This document shows, piece after piece, positions 10,561 through 20,939 of a stretch of DNA of 64,000 nt. This stretch comes from Buchnera aphidicola (Pterocallis alni). Lineage in GTDB: Bacteria > Pseudomonadota > Gammaproteobacteria > Enterobacterales > Enterobacteriaceae. The DNA is taken from assembly GCF_964059075.1 (NCBI RefSeq), contig NZ_OZ060377.1, positions 62,001 to 126,000 of the forward strand. The letters run 5' to 3'. Within the stretch, counting starts at the first letter, position 1. Every line of letters starts with the position of its first letter. The position numbers and the translations under genes are program-made. The notes beneath the pieces are model-generated. The model saw nothing but the letters and a program-made list of their open reading frames with translations, was not told the origin of the DNA and made no database searches.

Positions 10561-11460
10561 ATGTTAAATAATAATCGGTTGCGTTTAGCTATGCAAAAAT
10601 CAGGACGTTTAAGTAAAGATTCAAAAAAGTTATTATCATTATGTGGAGTGAATATTGATTTTAAAAAACAGCAATTAATTTCTTTTTCCGAAAATATGCC
10701 TATTGATATTGTTAGAGTGAGAGATGATGATATTCCTGGTTTAATTATGGATAAAGTAGTAGATTTAGGTATTGTCGGTGAAAATGTATTAGAAGAAGAA
10801 TTATTACGACGGAAGATTGAATGTAAAGAATCTTTGTATAATATTTTACAACGTCTTGATTTTGGAATATGTAGGTTATCTTTAGCTATTCCTAATAGTA
10901 AACAATATAGTGGTTTTTCTTCTTTAAAAAATATGAGAATTGCTACTTCATATCCTTATTTATTACAACAATATTTTGATATTAGAAAATTACAATTTCG
11001 ATTTTTTATATTAAATGGATCTGTAGAAGTTGCTCCTAGTGCTGGTTTATCGGATGCAATTTGTGATTTAGTTTCTACTGGAGCTACTTTAGAAGCTAAT
11101 GGGTTAAAAGAAGTGGAGGTGATTTATTCTTCTCAAGCTTGTTTAGTTGCTCAACCTGGATATATTATGCATGCAAAAAAAATATTAATTAATAAATTAA
11201 TTAATAGAATTCAAGGGGTTATGAAAGCAAGAGAATCAAAATATATTATGTTGCACGCTCCATCTTCTAAATTACAAGAAGTAATTTCCTTATTGCATGG
11301 TGCGGAACATCCCACAATATCTCGATTAGCTGGTGAGACCGATAAAGTTGCTATGCATATGGTAAGTAGTGAAACTGTGTTTTGGGAAACTATGGAAAAA
11401 TTAAAAGCTTTAGGAGTCAGTGCGATTTTAGTTTTACCTATTGAAAAAATGATGGAATAA
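10561..11460 (+). CDS. hisG: ATP phosphoribosyltransferase
   Basis: First and feedback-controlled enzyme of histidine synthesis (ATP + PRPP to phosphoribosyl-ATP). ATG 10561 has AAAGG seven bases upstream and gives 299 residues, exactly the E. coli length, starting [17 protein letters not shown]. Conserved blocks include [57 protein letters not shown] (the PRPP loop) and the C-terminal regulatory domain with [14 protein letters not shown]. The 178 bp upstream contain no His-codon-rich leader, so the E. coli attenuator appears absent. First gene of the his operon. Confidence 0.97.
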   Translation: MLNNNRLRLAMQKSGRLSKDSKKLLSLCGVNIDFKKQQLISFSENMPIDIVRVRDDDIPGLIMDKVVDLGIVGENVLEEELLRRKIECKESLYNILQRLDFGICRLSLAIPNSKQYSGFSSLKNMRIATSYPYLLQQYFDIRKLQFRFFILNGSVEVAPSAGLSDAICDLVSTGATLEANGLKEVEVIYSSQACLVAQPGYIMHAKKILINKLINRIQGVMKARESKYIMLHAPSSKLQEVISLLHGAEHPTISRLAGETDKVAMHMVSSETVFWETMEKLKALGVSAILVLPIEKMME

Positions 11461-11464
11461 ATTT

Positions 11465-12784
11465 ATGCTTTTAAATAATAAAATAATATATTGGAATCAA
11501 TTAAATAATAGTGCAAAAAAAAATATTTTATCAAGACCGAAAATTATTAAATCAAGTGATTTAAAGAGTTTAGTACAATCTATTATTTGTAATATACGTG
11601 ATTATGGTGATGATATATTATATAAGTATACCAGACAATTTGATAAATTTTGGTTAAGTAATTTGAAAGTGGATATTAACCGAATTGATGATTCCAAATA
11701 TTTAATTAGTAAAAATTTTAAACATGCTGTTAAATTAGCTAAATTGAATATTAAAGCATTCCATTCTCATCAATTAATGAAAAATATAGATATAAATACA
11801 CAGATAGGTATACGTTGTCAACAAATAATTTTACCTATTGAATCAGTAGGTTTGTATGTTCCTGGTGGAACTGCCCCATTGACTTCTACTGTTCTTATGT
11901 TATCTATTCCTGCTAAAATTGCTGGTTGTAAAAATATTGTACTTTGTTCACCTCCACCTATTTCTAATGAAATTTTATATGTGGCTAAAAAGTGTGGAAT
12001 TAATAATATTTTCCAAATTGGTGGTGCGCAAGCTATTGCTGCGATGGGTTTAGGAACGGAAACCATTCCTAAAGTAAATAAAATATTTGGACCTGGTAAC
12101 TCATATGTAACAGAAGCTAAATTACAATTATCACAATTATTACCTGAATTATCTATTGATATGATTGCTGGTCCTTCTGAATTGTTAATTATTGCAGATG
12201 ATACTGCATCTCCTCAATTTATTGCTTCTGATATATTAGCACAATTAGAACACGGTTGTGATTCACAAGTTATATTATTAACACCTAGTATAAATATTTT
12301 AAAGAAAGTATTATTAGAAATTGAATTACAGCTATTACATTTAAATAGATATAAAATTATTATACAATCTTTAAAAAATAGTAAATTTATTTTAACATAT
12401 GATTTATTAGAATGTATAAAAATATCTAATATATATGCTCCAGAGCATTTAATGATTCAAACTGAAAATCCTAGGTTTTTATTAAAATATGTTGTTAATG
12501 CTGGTTCTGTATTTTTAGGATCTTGGTCTCCTGAATCAGTGGGAGATTATGCTTCTGGAACAAATCATGTTTTACCGACTCATGGTAGTTCTGTTTGTTT
12601 TTCAGGGTTAAGTGTACTAGATTTTCAAAAAAGAATTAGTGTACAAGAATTAACACCATTAGGTTTAAAAAATATTTCTGATTCTGTGGAATTAATCGCT
12701 TTAACAGAAAATATGGATGCTCATAAACAATCTATTACTTGTCGTGTTAATTCTATTAAGGGTGGATATGGAGAAAAGTATTAG
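11465..12784 (+). CDS. hisD: Histidinol dehydrogenase
   Basis: Zinc enzyme carrying out the last two NAD-dependent oxidations from histidinol to histidine. The 439-residue protein (E. coli 434) shows the family signature around IAGPSELLIIADDTASPQFIA, the zinc/catalytic segment EHGCDSQ and the catalytic Glu-His of YAPEHL, plus SGTNHVLPT near the C-terminus. It starts four bases after the hisG stop, and its last 17 bases overlap hisC. Confidence 0.97.
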   Translation: MLLNNKIIYWNQLNNSAKKNILSRPKIIKSSDLKSLVQSIICNIRDYGDDILYKYTRQFDKFWLSNLKVDINRIDDSKYLISKNFKHAVKLAKLNIKAFHSHQLMKNIDINTQIGIRCQQIILPIESVGLYVPGGTAPLTSTVLMLSIPAKIAGCKNIVLCSPPPISNEILYVAKKCGINNIFQIGGAQAIAAMGLGTETIPKVNKIFGPGNSYVTEAKLQLSQLLPELSIDMIAGPSELLIIADDTASPQFIASDILAQLEHGCDSQVILLTPSINILKKVLLEIELQLLHLNRYKIIIQSLKNSKFILTYDLLECIKISNIYAPEHLMIQTENPRFLLKYVVNAGSVFLGSWSPESVGDYASGTNHVLPTHGSSVCFSGLSVLDFQKRISVQELTPLGLKNISDSVELIALTENMDAHKQSITCRVNSIKGGYGEKY

Positions 12785-13832
12785 AAATTTACCTAATAAA
12801 CATATTGTTTGTTTAAAGGCATATAAGTCAGCTCGAAGTATTGGTGGAAAGGGGGATATTTGGTTAAATGCTAATGAGTTACCTGTATCTATAATACATA
12901 GTTTAAAAATTTTAGAATTAAATAGATATCCTGAATTTCAAGATAAAAAATTAATTTTAAAATATTCTATGTATGCTGGTACAGATTATGCTAATATTTT
13001 AATTAGTAGAGGCTCTGATGAATCTATTGAGTTATTGATTAGAGTATTTTGTGATTCTAAAATAGATTCTGTGATGACTTTTACCCCAACATATTCTATG
13101 TATTCTAAAATTGCTGAAATTTATAATGTTAATAATATTATTCTTCCTTTATTAAATAATAATAATTTAGATTTTAAATCTATTAAATTATTTCTTGATC
13201 AAGTCAAATTAATATTTATTTGTCGACCAAATAATCCTACTGGCTATATAATACATATCAAAGATATTATTCACATTTTAGATATAACACTTGGGAAGTC
13301 TATCGTTATTATTGATGAAGCATATATTGAATTTAATATACACGATAGTTTATCATACTTGTTAAAAATTTATCCTAATTTAGTAATTTTGCGTACTTTA
13401 TCTAAAGCTTTTGGTTTAGCTGGTATTCGGTGTGGTTTTGCTTTAGCACATAGAGATGTAATTTTATTATTAAGAAAGGTAATTACTCCATATCCTTTAC
13501 CTATTCCTACTATTTTAATTGCTATACAATCATTAAATGATAGTTCCATTCGTATTATGCAGAATAGAGTGTTAAAAATTAATAAAAATAGATTATGGTT
13601 ATATAATCAGTTAAAAAATCTTTATATAGTGGAAAAAATTTTTTATAGTTTTGCTAATTATATTTTAGTAAAGTTTTTTTATTCTGATTATGTTTTTTGT
13701 ACTTTGTGGAATAAAGGAATTATATTAAGGAATCAATCGCACGATTTGTTGTTAAAAGGATGTATTCGAATCTCAATTGGTACGAAAAAAGAATGTTATC
13801 AATTAATTATGACATTAAGAAATATTATATAA
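12768..13832 (+). CDS. hisC: Histidinol-phosphate aminotransferase
   Basis: PLP-dependent aminotransferase converting imidazole-acetol phosphate to histidinol phosphate. The start is ATG 12768, inside the end of hisD, with AAGGGTGG just upstream; longer in-frame starts would only add residues read from hisD. The protein (354 aa) begins MEKSIRNLPNKHI and carries the PLP lysine at residue 213 in TLSKAFGLAG, RPNNPTGY near 153-160, and DEAYIEF. In some endosymbionts HisC also covers other aminotransfer steps; nothing here shows that. Confidence 0.95.
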   Translation: MEKSIRNLPNKHIVCLKAYKSARSIGGKGDIWLNANELPVSIIHSLKILELNRYPEFQDKKLILKYSMYAGTDYANILISRGSDESIELLIRVFCDSKIDSVMTFTPTYSMYSKIAEIYNVNNIILPLLNNNNLDFKSIKLFLDQVKLIFICRPNNPTGYIIHIKDIIHILDITLGKSIVIIDEAYIEFNIHDSLSYLLKIYPNLVILRTLSKAFGLAGIRCGFALAHRDVILLLRKVITPYPLPIPTILIAIQSLNDSSIRIMQNRVLKINKNRLWLYNQLKNLYIVEKIFYSFANYILVKFFYSDYVFCTLWNKGIILRNQSHDLLLKGCIRISIGTKKECYQLIMTLRNII

Positions 13833-13862
13833 TATATAAATTAATTATTTTAAGGAATAGGT

Positions 13863-14930
13863 GTGAAAAAAAAAATATTATTTATTGACCGAGATGGAAC
13901 ATTAATTCATGAGCCATGTGATAATTTACAAGTTGATAATATCGGAAAATTAATGTTTGAACCGTTTGTAATTATTGTTTTAAAAAAGTTAATTGAACTG
14001 GGTTTCACGCTAGTGATGGTCAGTAATCAAGATGGTTTGTATACTAAAAATTTTTCTTATAGTTCGTTTATTATTCCACACAAATGTATGGTAGACGTTT
14101 TTACATCACAAGGAATTGTTTTTGAATATATATTAATATGCCCACATTACCCAGAAGATAATTGTAGTTGTAGAAAGCCTAATATCGATTTAGTCATTCC
14201 TTGGATCATGAATAATGATTTTGATAAAAAAAACAGTTATTTTATAGGAGATCGTGAAACGGATGTAGAATTAGCTAATAAAATGGGTATTCAAGGTATT
14301 TTGTATGGTAAAAATGGTGTTAATTGGAATAAAATTCAAGATATTGTTTCTAAAAAATATAGATTTACACACAAAATTAGACGTAGTAAAGAAACAGACA
14401 TAAAAGTATCATTATGGTTGGATAAAACAGGTAAGAGTGTTATTAATACAGGTATTAGTTTTTTTGATCATATGTTGGAACAGATTGCTATTCATGCGAA
14501 TATTTTGATGCATATTCATGTTGCAGGAGATATTCATATTGATGATCATCATACAGTGGAAGATACTGGTATTGTTTTAGGTAATGCTATTTTAAAATGT
14601 TTAGGTAATAAATTGGGTATTAATCGTTTTGGTTTTTATGTTCCTATGGATGAAAGTGCTGCATATTGTTTATTAGATTTTTCAGGAAGGTCATATCTTA
14701 AATTTATAGGTACATTTAAGAATCAATTTATTGGTGATTTTAGTACTGATATGGTAGAACATTTTTTTAGATCGTTATCATTTTCTATGTATAGTACTGT
14801 ACATATAGTTTCTACAGGGTACAACGATCATCATAAAATCGAAAGTATATTTAAAGCATTTGGTAGAGCATTAAAGAGTGCAGTATATTGTGAGGGTAAT
14901 GTACTACCTACTTCGAAAGGAATATTATAA
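13863..14930 (+). CDS. hisB: Bifunctional histidinol-phosphatase / imidazoleglycerol-phosphate dehydratase
   Basis: Two-domain enzyme for the dehydratase and phosphatase steps of histidine synthesis. It starts with GTG 13863, with AAGGA seven bases upstream. The N-terminal HAD phosphatase domain (about 1-165) has FIDRDGT with nucleophile Asp9 and the zinc loop CPHYPEDNCSCRKPN. The IGPD domain (about 166-355) has SFFDHMLEQIAIHA, DDHHTVEDTG and GYNDHHKIESIFKA, which supply the manganese ligands. The GTG is followed directly by ten A (13866-13875), and here the frame is open through the run, unlike in metG. hisH begins on the next base after the stop. Confidence 0.97.
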   Translation: MKKKILFIDRDGTLIHEPCDNLQVDNIGKLMFEPFVIIVLKKLIELGFTLVMVSNQDGLYTKNFSYSSFIIPHKCMVDVFTSQGIVFEYILICPHYPEDNCSCRKPNIDLVIPWIMNNDFDKKNSYFIGDRETDVELANKMGIQGILYGKNGVNWNKIQDIVSKKYRFTHKIRRSKETDIKVSLWLDKTGKSVINTGISFFDHMLEQIAIHANILMHIHVAGDIHIDDHHTVEDTGIVLGNAILKCLGNKLGINRFGFYVPMDESAAYCLLDFSGRSYLKFIGTFKNQFIGDFSTDMVEHFFRSLSFSMYSTVHIVSTGYNDHHKIESIFKAFGRALKSAVYCEGNVLPTSKGIL

Positions 14931-15524
14931 ATGAATGTAGTAATTTTAGATACGGGTTGTTGTAATTTATTATCTATAAAATTAGCAATTATTAAATTAG
15001 GTTACAATCCTATTATAACTCACAATACTGAAATTATTTTACATGCTGATAAGTTATTAATACCAGGGGTAGGCAGTGCTTCAAGTATTATGAATTTTTT
15101 ACATAAAAAAAATATAGTGGAAGTTATTAAAAATCTTACTTGTCCTACTTTAGGTATTTGTTTGGGTATGCAAGTTTTATCTTCTTATAGTGATGAATCT
15201 GGTGGTATGAATATGCTTAGTGTTTTAGATGAGCATGTTTCTTTATTATCAACAAAAAATTTACCTTTACCTCATATTGGTTGGAATCAAGTTTTATTAG
15301 ACACAGATCATATTTTATTTAATGGTATTCGATCTGGTGCTTGGTTTTATTTTCTTCATAGCTATTCTTTTTCTATTAATCAATATACGATTGGCAAATC
15401 GTGTTATGATAAATATTTTTTTAGTTCAGTAATACAAAAAAATAATTTTTTCGGTGTACAATTTCATCCAGAAAAATCTGGATTAGTAGGTTCTAGACTT
15501 TTATTTAATTTTTTAGAGATGTAA
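14931..15524 (+). CDS. hisH: Imidazole glycerol phosphate synthase, glutaminase subunit
   Basis: Class I glutamine amidotransferase that passes ammonia to HisF. Cys77 in GICLGMQ is the nucleophile, and His179 with Glu181 in FHPEKSG complete the triad. Length is 197 (E. coli 196). It follows hisB with no gap and precedes hisA by four bases, so it is tightly coupled within the operon. Confidence 0.97.
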   Translation: MNVVILDTGCCNLLSIKLAIIKLGYNPIITHNTEIILHADKLLIPGVGSASSIMNFLHKKNIVEVIKNLTCPTLGICLGMQVLSSYSDESGGMNMLSVLDEHVSLLSTKNLPLPHIGWNQVLLDTDHILFNGIRSGAWFYFLHSYSFSINQYTIGKSCYDKYFFSSVIQKNNFFGVQFHPEKSGLVGSRLLFNFLEM

Positions 15525-15528
15525 ATTT

Positions 15529-16278
15529 ATGATTATTCCAGCATTAGATATAATAGATAATAAAATAGTTAGACTTTATAAAGGTGATTATAATTTAATT
15601 CATTATTATGATTATGATATATATAATTTATTAGATCACTATTATAATTCAGGATCTGATATGATTCATTTAGTTGATTTAAGTGCTGCTCGTGATCCCA
15701 ACAATACACAAAAGCAGTTTATTATTCAATTAATTCGTTATTTTAAAGGTGTTATACAGTTAGCTGGTGGTATTCGTAATTTAGAAGATATAGAATATTT
15801 TTTATCTATAGGGGTGAAAAGAATTGTAGTGGGTTCAGTAATTATTGATAATTTTTCTACATTTAAAACATGGGTAAAAAAATATAGTAATGAATGTATT
15901 GTTGCTGCTTTAGATGTTCGGATTAATGATACAAATTGTAAAACAATATCTATTAATGGTTGGAAAAAAAATACTAATATATTGTTAGAAGATATTTTAC
16001 AAAAATTATCTGATATAGATATTAAATATGTATTATGTACAGATATTTCAAAAGATGGCACTTTATTAGGCCCAAATATCGAATTATATAAATCTTTGAA
16101 TATACAATTTCCTAAAATTACTTTTCAAGCTTCTGGTGGAATTAGTTCTTTAGAAGATATTAAGAGATTATTAAATATCGGTATTAAAGATATGATTATT
16201 GGTAAGAGTTTATTAGAAAATAAATTTACTATTTCAGAGGCTATACAATGTTATCAAAAAGGATTATTCCTTGCTTAG
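15529..16278 (+). CDS. hisA: Phosphoribosylformimino-5-aminoimidazole carboxamide ribotide isomerase
   Basis: (beta/alpha)8-barrel isomerase (ProFAR to PRFAR). The N-terminal catalytic Asp7 lies in IIPALDIID, and the second catalytic aspartate lies in the opposite half-barrel at [17 protein letters not shown]. The phosphate-binding loops LAGGIRN and ASGGISS are present. Length 249 (E. coli 245). The last 31 bases also encode the start of hisF in another frame. Confidence 0.96.
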   Translation: MIIPALDIIDNKIVRLYKGDYNLIHYYDYDIYNLLDHYYNSGSDMIHLVDLSAARDPNNTQKQFIIQLIRYFKGVIQLAGGIRNLEDIEYFLSIGVKRIVVGSVIIDNFSTFKTWVKKYSNECIVAALDVRINDTNCKTISINGWKKNTNILLEDILQKLSDIDIKYVLCTDISKDGTLLGPNIELYKSLNIQFPKITFQASGGISSLEDIKRLLNIGIKDMIIGKSLLENKFTISEAIQCYQKGLFLA

Positions 16279-17024
16279 ATGTTCGGAAAGGATATGTTGT
16301 TAAAGGTATACAATTTAAAAATCATGTTATTGTTGGTGATATTATATCTCTTGCAAAAAAGTATGCTATGGAAGGTGCTGATGAATTAGTATTTTATGAT
16401 ATTCATGCATCAGTTACTAATTCTACAGTGGATAAAAAGTGGATATTAAAAGTTGCTAAAGTTATTGATATTCCTTTTTGTGTCGCTGGTGGTATTAAAA
16501 GTGTTAAAGATGTACAAACTATTTTATCTTTTGGAGCGGATAAAATTTCAATTAATTCTCCTGCCCTTGATTGTCCTGATTTAATTTATAAAATTGCTGA
16601 TAAATTTGGTTCGCAATGTGTAGTGGTTGGTATAGATTCTTGGTTTGATCAAATAAATAATCAATATTATGTATATCAATATACAGGATCCGAAAAAACT
16701 ATCAAGAGAACTCGTTGGAATACTATTAATTGGGTTAAGAAAGTACAGGATTTAGGGGTTGGAGAAATTGTTTTGAATATGATTAATCAAGATGGTATTA
16801 GGAAGGGTTATGATTTAGTACAATTAAAAAAGATAAAAAAATTTTGTAATGTCCCCTTAATTGCATCAGGAGGAGCTGGTGTTATGAATGACTTTTATAA
16901 AGTATTTAGTATTGCTAATGTAGAAGGAGCATTAGCTGCATCAGTATTTCACAATAAAATATTCAGTATTAAACAATTAAAATGTTTTTTAGTTAATCGA
17001 GGAATCAAAATACGAGAATGTTAG
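16248..17024 (+). CDS. hisF: Imidazole glycerol phosphate synthase, cyclase subunit
   Basis: Barrel subunit that uses HisH-derived ammonia to form imidazole glycerol phosphate and AICAR from PRFAR. Asp11 in [10 protein letters not shown] and Asp130 in VGIDSW are the catalytic aspartates. The protein has the usual 258 residues. Its ATG lies 31 bases inside hisA and its 3' end overlaps hisI by seven bases, so hisA, hisF and hisI are probably translationally coupled. Confidence 0.97.
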   Translation: MLSKRIIPCLDVRKGYVVKGIQFKNHVIVGDIISLAKKYAMEGADELVFYDIHASVTNSTVDKKWILKVAKVIDIPFCVAGGIKSVKDVQTILSFGADKISINSPALDCPDLIYKIADKFGSQCVVVGIDSWFDQINNQYYVYQYTGSEKTIKRTRWNTINWVKKVQDLGVGEIVLNMINQDGIRKGYDLVQLKKIKKFCNVPLIASGGAGVMNDFYKVFSIANVEGALAASVFHNKIFSIKQLKCFLVNRGIKIREC

Positions 17025-17632
17025 ATAATCATTTTTTACAGATAAATTGGGATAAGGTAAATGGTTTAATTCCTTGTATAATACAAAATATTCATTCTAG
17101 TTCGGTATTAATGTTAGGTTATATGAATCAAGCTGCTTTATTACATACTCAAAAATACAAAAAAGTAACATTTTATTCTAGGACTAAAAAAAGATTATGG
17201 ACTAAGGGAGAAAAATCAGGTAATTTTTTGAATGTTATACGTATTGTTTTGGATTGTGATCAAGATAGTTTATTAATTTTAGTTGACCCTATTGGTAATA
17301 CATGTCATTTAAAACAGCAAAGTTGTTTTAATAGTTGTAACTCTTATTATACTAATTTTTTTTCTTTAGAAAATAAAATTAGATTAAAAAAAAATATGCA
17401 TGTTGATCATTCGTATACTGCTATGTTACATATTAAAGGTATAGAAAAAATAGCACAAAAATTGGGTGAAGAATCCATTGAAGTGGTGATAGCTTCTATG
17501 AAAAATAATAAATTAAATTTAATTAATGAATCGGCTGATTTAATATATCATTTATTAGTTTTGTTACATTATCATGAACTAAATTTTAATATTTTAATAA
17601 AAGCTTTATATAATCGTCACAAGATATTATAA
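17018..17632 (+). CDS. hisI: Bifunctional phosphoribosyl-AMP cyclohydrolase / phosphoribosyl-ATP pyrophosphatase
   Basis: Performs steps two and three of histidine synthesis. The N-terminal cyclohydrolase domain (about 1-110) shows [30 protein letters not shown], the metal-binding [11 protein letters not shown] and the CHLKQQSCF cysteines. The C-terminal MazG-like pyrophosphatase domain (about 115-204) shows [16 protein letters not shown] and [13 protein letters not shown]. Length is 204 (E. coli 203). It is the last his gene; gnd follows after 86 bp on the same strand. Confidence 0.96.
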   Translation: MLDNHFLQINWDKVNGLIPCIIQNIHSSSVLMLGYMNQAALLHTQKYKKVTFYSRTKKRLWTKGEKSGNFLNVIRIVLDCDQDSLLILVDPIGNTCHLKQQSCFNSCNSYYTNFFSLENKIRLKKNMHVDHSYTAMLHIKGIEKIAQKLGEESIEVVIASMKNNKLNLINESADLIYHLLVLLHYHELNFNILIKALYNRHKIL

Positions 17633-17718
17633 ACTCATTTGTGTAAAGTAAAAAAATTTTTATTATTATTAATCAATGATAGAAATGATAAATTTTATTA
17701 CTTTTAGGATACAAGAAT

Positions 17719-19122
17719 ATGAAAAAAAATGATATTGGTGTAGTTGGTATGGCTGTCATGGGTAAAAATTTAGCATTAAATATTGTTAATAATGGATATG
17801 ATGTTTCTATATTTAATAGAACATCAGATAAAACAACTGCAGTTGTTTTAAACAATCCTAAAAAAACAATATTTCCATTTTTTTCAGTAAAAGATTTTGT
17901 ACATTCTTTAAAATCTCCAAGAATAATATTATTAATGGTTAAATCGGGTAATTCTACTGATGATATTATTCAATTAATTTTACCATATTTAAATGAGAAT
18001 GATATTATTATTGATGGTGGTAATTCTTTTTATAAAGATACAATAAGAAGATATCATTTTTTATTAAAATATAAAATTAATTTTATTGGTGCTGGAATAT
18101 CTGGGGGAGAACATGGCGCTTTACATGGCCCTTCTATTATGCCTGGGGGGGATAGGAAAGCATATGATATTGTATATCCTATTTTAAAATCTATATCAGC
18201 TAAATTTAATGGTGAACCATGTGTTTCTTATATTGGACCAGATGGGTCTGGTCATTATGTTAAGATGGTACATAATGGTATAGAATATGCTGATATGCAA
18301 TTAATTGCAGAATCATATTCAGTTTTAAAACATATTTTACATTTAAATAATCAAGAAATTTCTGATATTTTTAATGTATGGAATGAAGGTGAATTAAATA
18401 GTTATTTACTTGAAATTACTAAAAATATTTTTACAAAAAAAGATAATAATTATGACTTAATAGATTGTATTTTAGATCAAGCGGATAATAAAGGTACTGG
18501 AAAATGGACTTGTCAAGAATCATTAGATCTAAATGAACCGTTAACTTTAATTACTGAATCTGTTTTTGCTAGATATATTTCTTCTTTAAAATCACAAAGA
18601 ATGTTAGCTTCTAAAATATTACATGGTCCTAAAAAAAAAATAATTATTGATAATAAATGTGATTTTATAGAAAAAATTAGACAATCATTGTATTTAGGTA
18701 AAATTATTGCTTACTCTCAAGGATTTGCACAAATAGCTAGTGCTTCTAAAAAATATTTTTGGAATTTAAAATGTTGCGATATTGCAAAAATTTTTCGATC
18801 AGGATGTATTATTCAATCTAAATTTTTACAAGAAATTATAGAAGTATATAAGTATGATAATATTATAATTAATCTATTATTATTACCGTATTTTAAAAGT
18901 GTTGCAAATAAATATCATCATTCTTTAAGATTTGTTGTATCATCTTGTATTAATTTTGGTATTTCTGTTCCTGTATTTTCCTCAGCTATCTCTTATTATG
19001 ATGGTTATAGAACCTCAGTTTCTTCAGCGAATTTAATTCAAGCACAAAGAGATTTTTTTGGATCACATACTTATAAAAGAAATGATATGGAAGGTATATA
19101 TCATACTCATTGGATGGGTTAA
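17719..19122 (+). CDS. gnd: 6-phosphogluconate dehydrogenase, decarboxylating
   Basis: Oxidative pentose-phosphate enzyme giving ribulose-5-P, CO2 and NADPH. The 467-residue protein (E. coli 468) has the Rossmann motif [19 protein letters not shown] for NADP, the [19 protein letters not shown] substrate loop and the catalytic lysine in [12 protein letters not shown]. The Gly-Gly codons of PGGD contain seven G in a row. Ribose-5-P from this step feeds PRPP for HisG just upstream. A strong hairpin ends the transcript. Confidence 0.96.
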   Translation: MKKNDIGVVGMAVMGKNLALNIVNNGYDVSIFNRTSDKTTAVVLNNPKKTIFPFFSVKDFVHSLKSPRIILLMVKSGNSTDDIIQLILPYLNENDIIIDGGNSFYKDTIRRYHFLLKYKINFIGAGISGGEHGALHGPSIMPGGDRKAYDIVYPILKSISAKFNGEPCVSYIGPDGSGHYVKMVHNGIEYADMQLIAESYSVLKHILHLNNQEISDIFNVWNEGELNSYLLEITKNIFTKKDNNYDLIDCILDQADNKGTGKWTCQESLDLNEPLTLITESVFARYISSLKSQRMLASKILHGPKKKIIIDNKCDFIEKIRQSLYLGKIIAYSQGFAQIASASKKYFWNLKCCDIAKIFRSGCIIQSKFLQEIIEVYKYDNIIINLLLLPYFKSVANKYHHSLRFVVSSCINFGISVPVFSSAISYYDGYRTSVSSANLIQAQRDFFGSHTYKRNDMEGIYHTHWMG

Positions 19123-19187
19123 GGGTCTGGTTAATTAACATTTTTTTATTATTATTATTTTTTCATATGGTTTTGTATTTAAATGAG

Positions 19188-19220
19188 GCTAATATAAACA
19201 ATATTTATGTTTATATTAGC
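19188..19220 (+). terminator. Terminator hairpin after the his-gnd transcript
   Basis: GCTAATATAAAC (19188-19199) pairs perfectly with GTTTATATTAGC (19209-19220) around a nine-base loop, and the stem can extend two more pairs with a G-U. T-rich sequence follows. It lies 66 bases past the gnd stop and 89 bases before the metG ATG. It is one of the longest perfect stems in the window. Confidence 0.7.
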
Positions 19221-19308
19221 TTAATAATTTTATTTTTATATTTTAGTATTTATAAATTAAATTATTATGTATAATAATTATATAATATGTATAAATATAA
19301 TTAATATT

Positions 19309-20939
19309 ATGGATTTTTTAAAAAAAAAATTTTAGTTACTTGTGCTTTACCATATTCTAATGGACCTATACATATTGGTCATATGTTAGAACATATTCAA
19401 GCAGATATATGGGTTAGATATAAAAGAATGCTGGGGCATGAGGTATGGTTTATTTGTGCTGATGACACACATGGAACAGCAATTATGATGAAATCTAAAG
19501 AATATAATATTTCTTCAGAAGATTATATTGCTAAAGTATTTGAAAATCATAAATTGGATTTTAAAAATTTTAACATATCATATAATAATTATTATTACAC
19601 ACATAGTAAAGAAAATTTATATTTTGTAAGAAAAATATATTATAAATTAAAATTAAAAAATTTAATTAGTATTAAAAATGTTCAACAATTATATGATGTA
19701 AAAGAAAATATGTTTTTACCAGATCGGTTTGTACAAGGAATGTGTCCTATTTGTTATGCTAAAAACCAATATGGTGATACTTGTGAAATATGTGGTTCTT
19801 GTTATAAATCTATAGAATTAATCAATCCTATATCTAATATATCATATACTAAACCTATTGTGAAAAGTTCTACGCATATTTTCCTAAACTTATCTATTTT
19901 ACAAGGATATTTATATAATTGGATTTGTTCAGGTGTTTTATCTGATAAAATATTAAATAAAGTAAAAGAATGGTTTACAAAGGATTTAAAGTCATGGAAT
20001 ATATCAAGAGATTTACCTTATTTTGGTTTTTTAATACCGGATATGTTAGATAAATGTTTTTATGTTTGGTTAGATGCTCCTATTGCTTATATTAGTGTAT
20101 TTAAAAATTTATGTAATAAAAATTTATTATTAAATTTTGGTGATTTTTGGAAATATAATTCTGATACTGAATTATATCATTTTATCGGAAAAGATATTAT
20201 TTATTTTCATTCTTTATTTTGGCCAGTGTTGTTATATGGTATTAATTTCAGAAAACCAAATAAAATTTTTGTTCACGGACATGTTACTGTAAATGGTAAA
20301 AAGTTATCTAAATCTAAATCTAATTTTATTACGGCTAGTAAATGGATGAAATTTTTTGATTCTGATAGTTTACGGTATTTTTATGCTTCAAAATTATCTT
20401 CTAGTATAGAGGATATTGAAATGAATATACAAGAATTTATTTGTAAGATTAATTCCGATATTGTTAATAAAGTGGTAAATTTAGCATCTCGTAGTGCTAG
20501 TTTTTTACAAAAATATTTTAATAACGTTTTGTCTGCTAAATTAGAGGATGTAAAATTATATAATTTTTTTGTTACATACTCTAAAAAAATAAGCAATTTA
20601 TTTGAAATGGGAGATTTTAAATTAGTTATTGTTGATATTATTAAGTTATCAGATATAGCAAATCAATATATTAATGATAAAAAACCTTGGGGTTTTATCA
20701 TCAAAAAGAAAAATATAAAATTACAAGAAATTTGTTCGATGGGTATTAATTTATTTCGGATAATTATGGTTTTTTTAAAACCCATTGTTCCTGATTTAGC
20801 TAAGAGGTCAGAAATATTTTTAATTGACAAATTACAATGGAATAGTATTTCTATACCATTATTAAATCATCGTATTAATTGTTTTAAACCTTTATATAAT
20901 AGGATTAATAATAATGTGTTAAATAATTATTTTAAATAA
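19309..20939 (+). CDS. metG: Methionyl-tRNA synthetase with a frame break in an A10 tract
   Basis: Charges tRNA-Met; class I enzyme of the C-terminally short form without the E. coli dimerisation domain. The open frame from ATG 19383 (518 aa) lacks the ATP-binding HIGH motif, but the same frame upstream encodes KKILVTCALPYSNGPIHIGH. No start exists in that frame: an in-frame TAA lies at 19302. ATG 19309 is in another frame and meets TAG at 19333 after a run of ten A (19320-19329). One extra A joins ATG 19309 to the gene as MDFLKKKILVTCALPY, giving 543 aa. Downstream, the zinc knuckle CPICYAKN...CEICGSC, WLDAPIAY and KKLSKSKSNF are intact. Polymerase slippage at the tract, or a homopolymer sequencing error, could explain this. 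It overlaps tilS by 13 bp, tail to tail. Confidence 0.9.

Noticed and set aside
19383-20939. metG starting at ATG 19383
   Set aside because: This start omits the HIGH motif encoded just upstream in the same frame, which is needed for ATP binding. The gene must begin further upstream despite the frame break.
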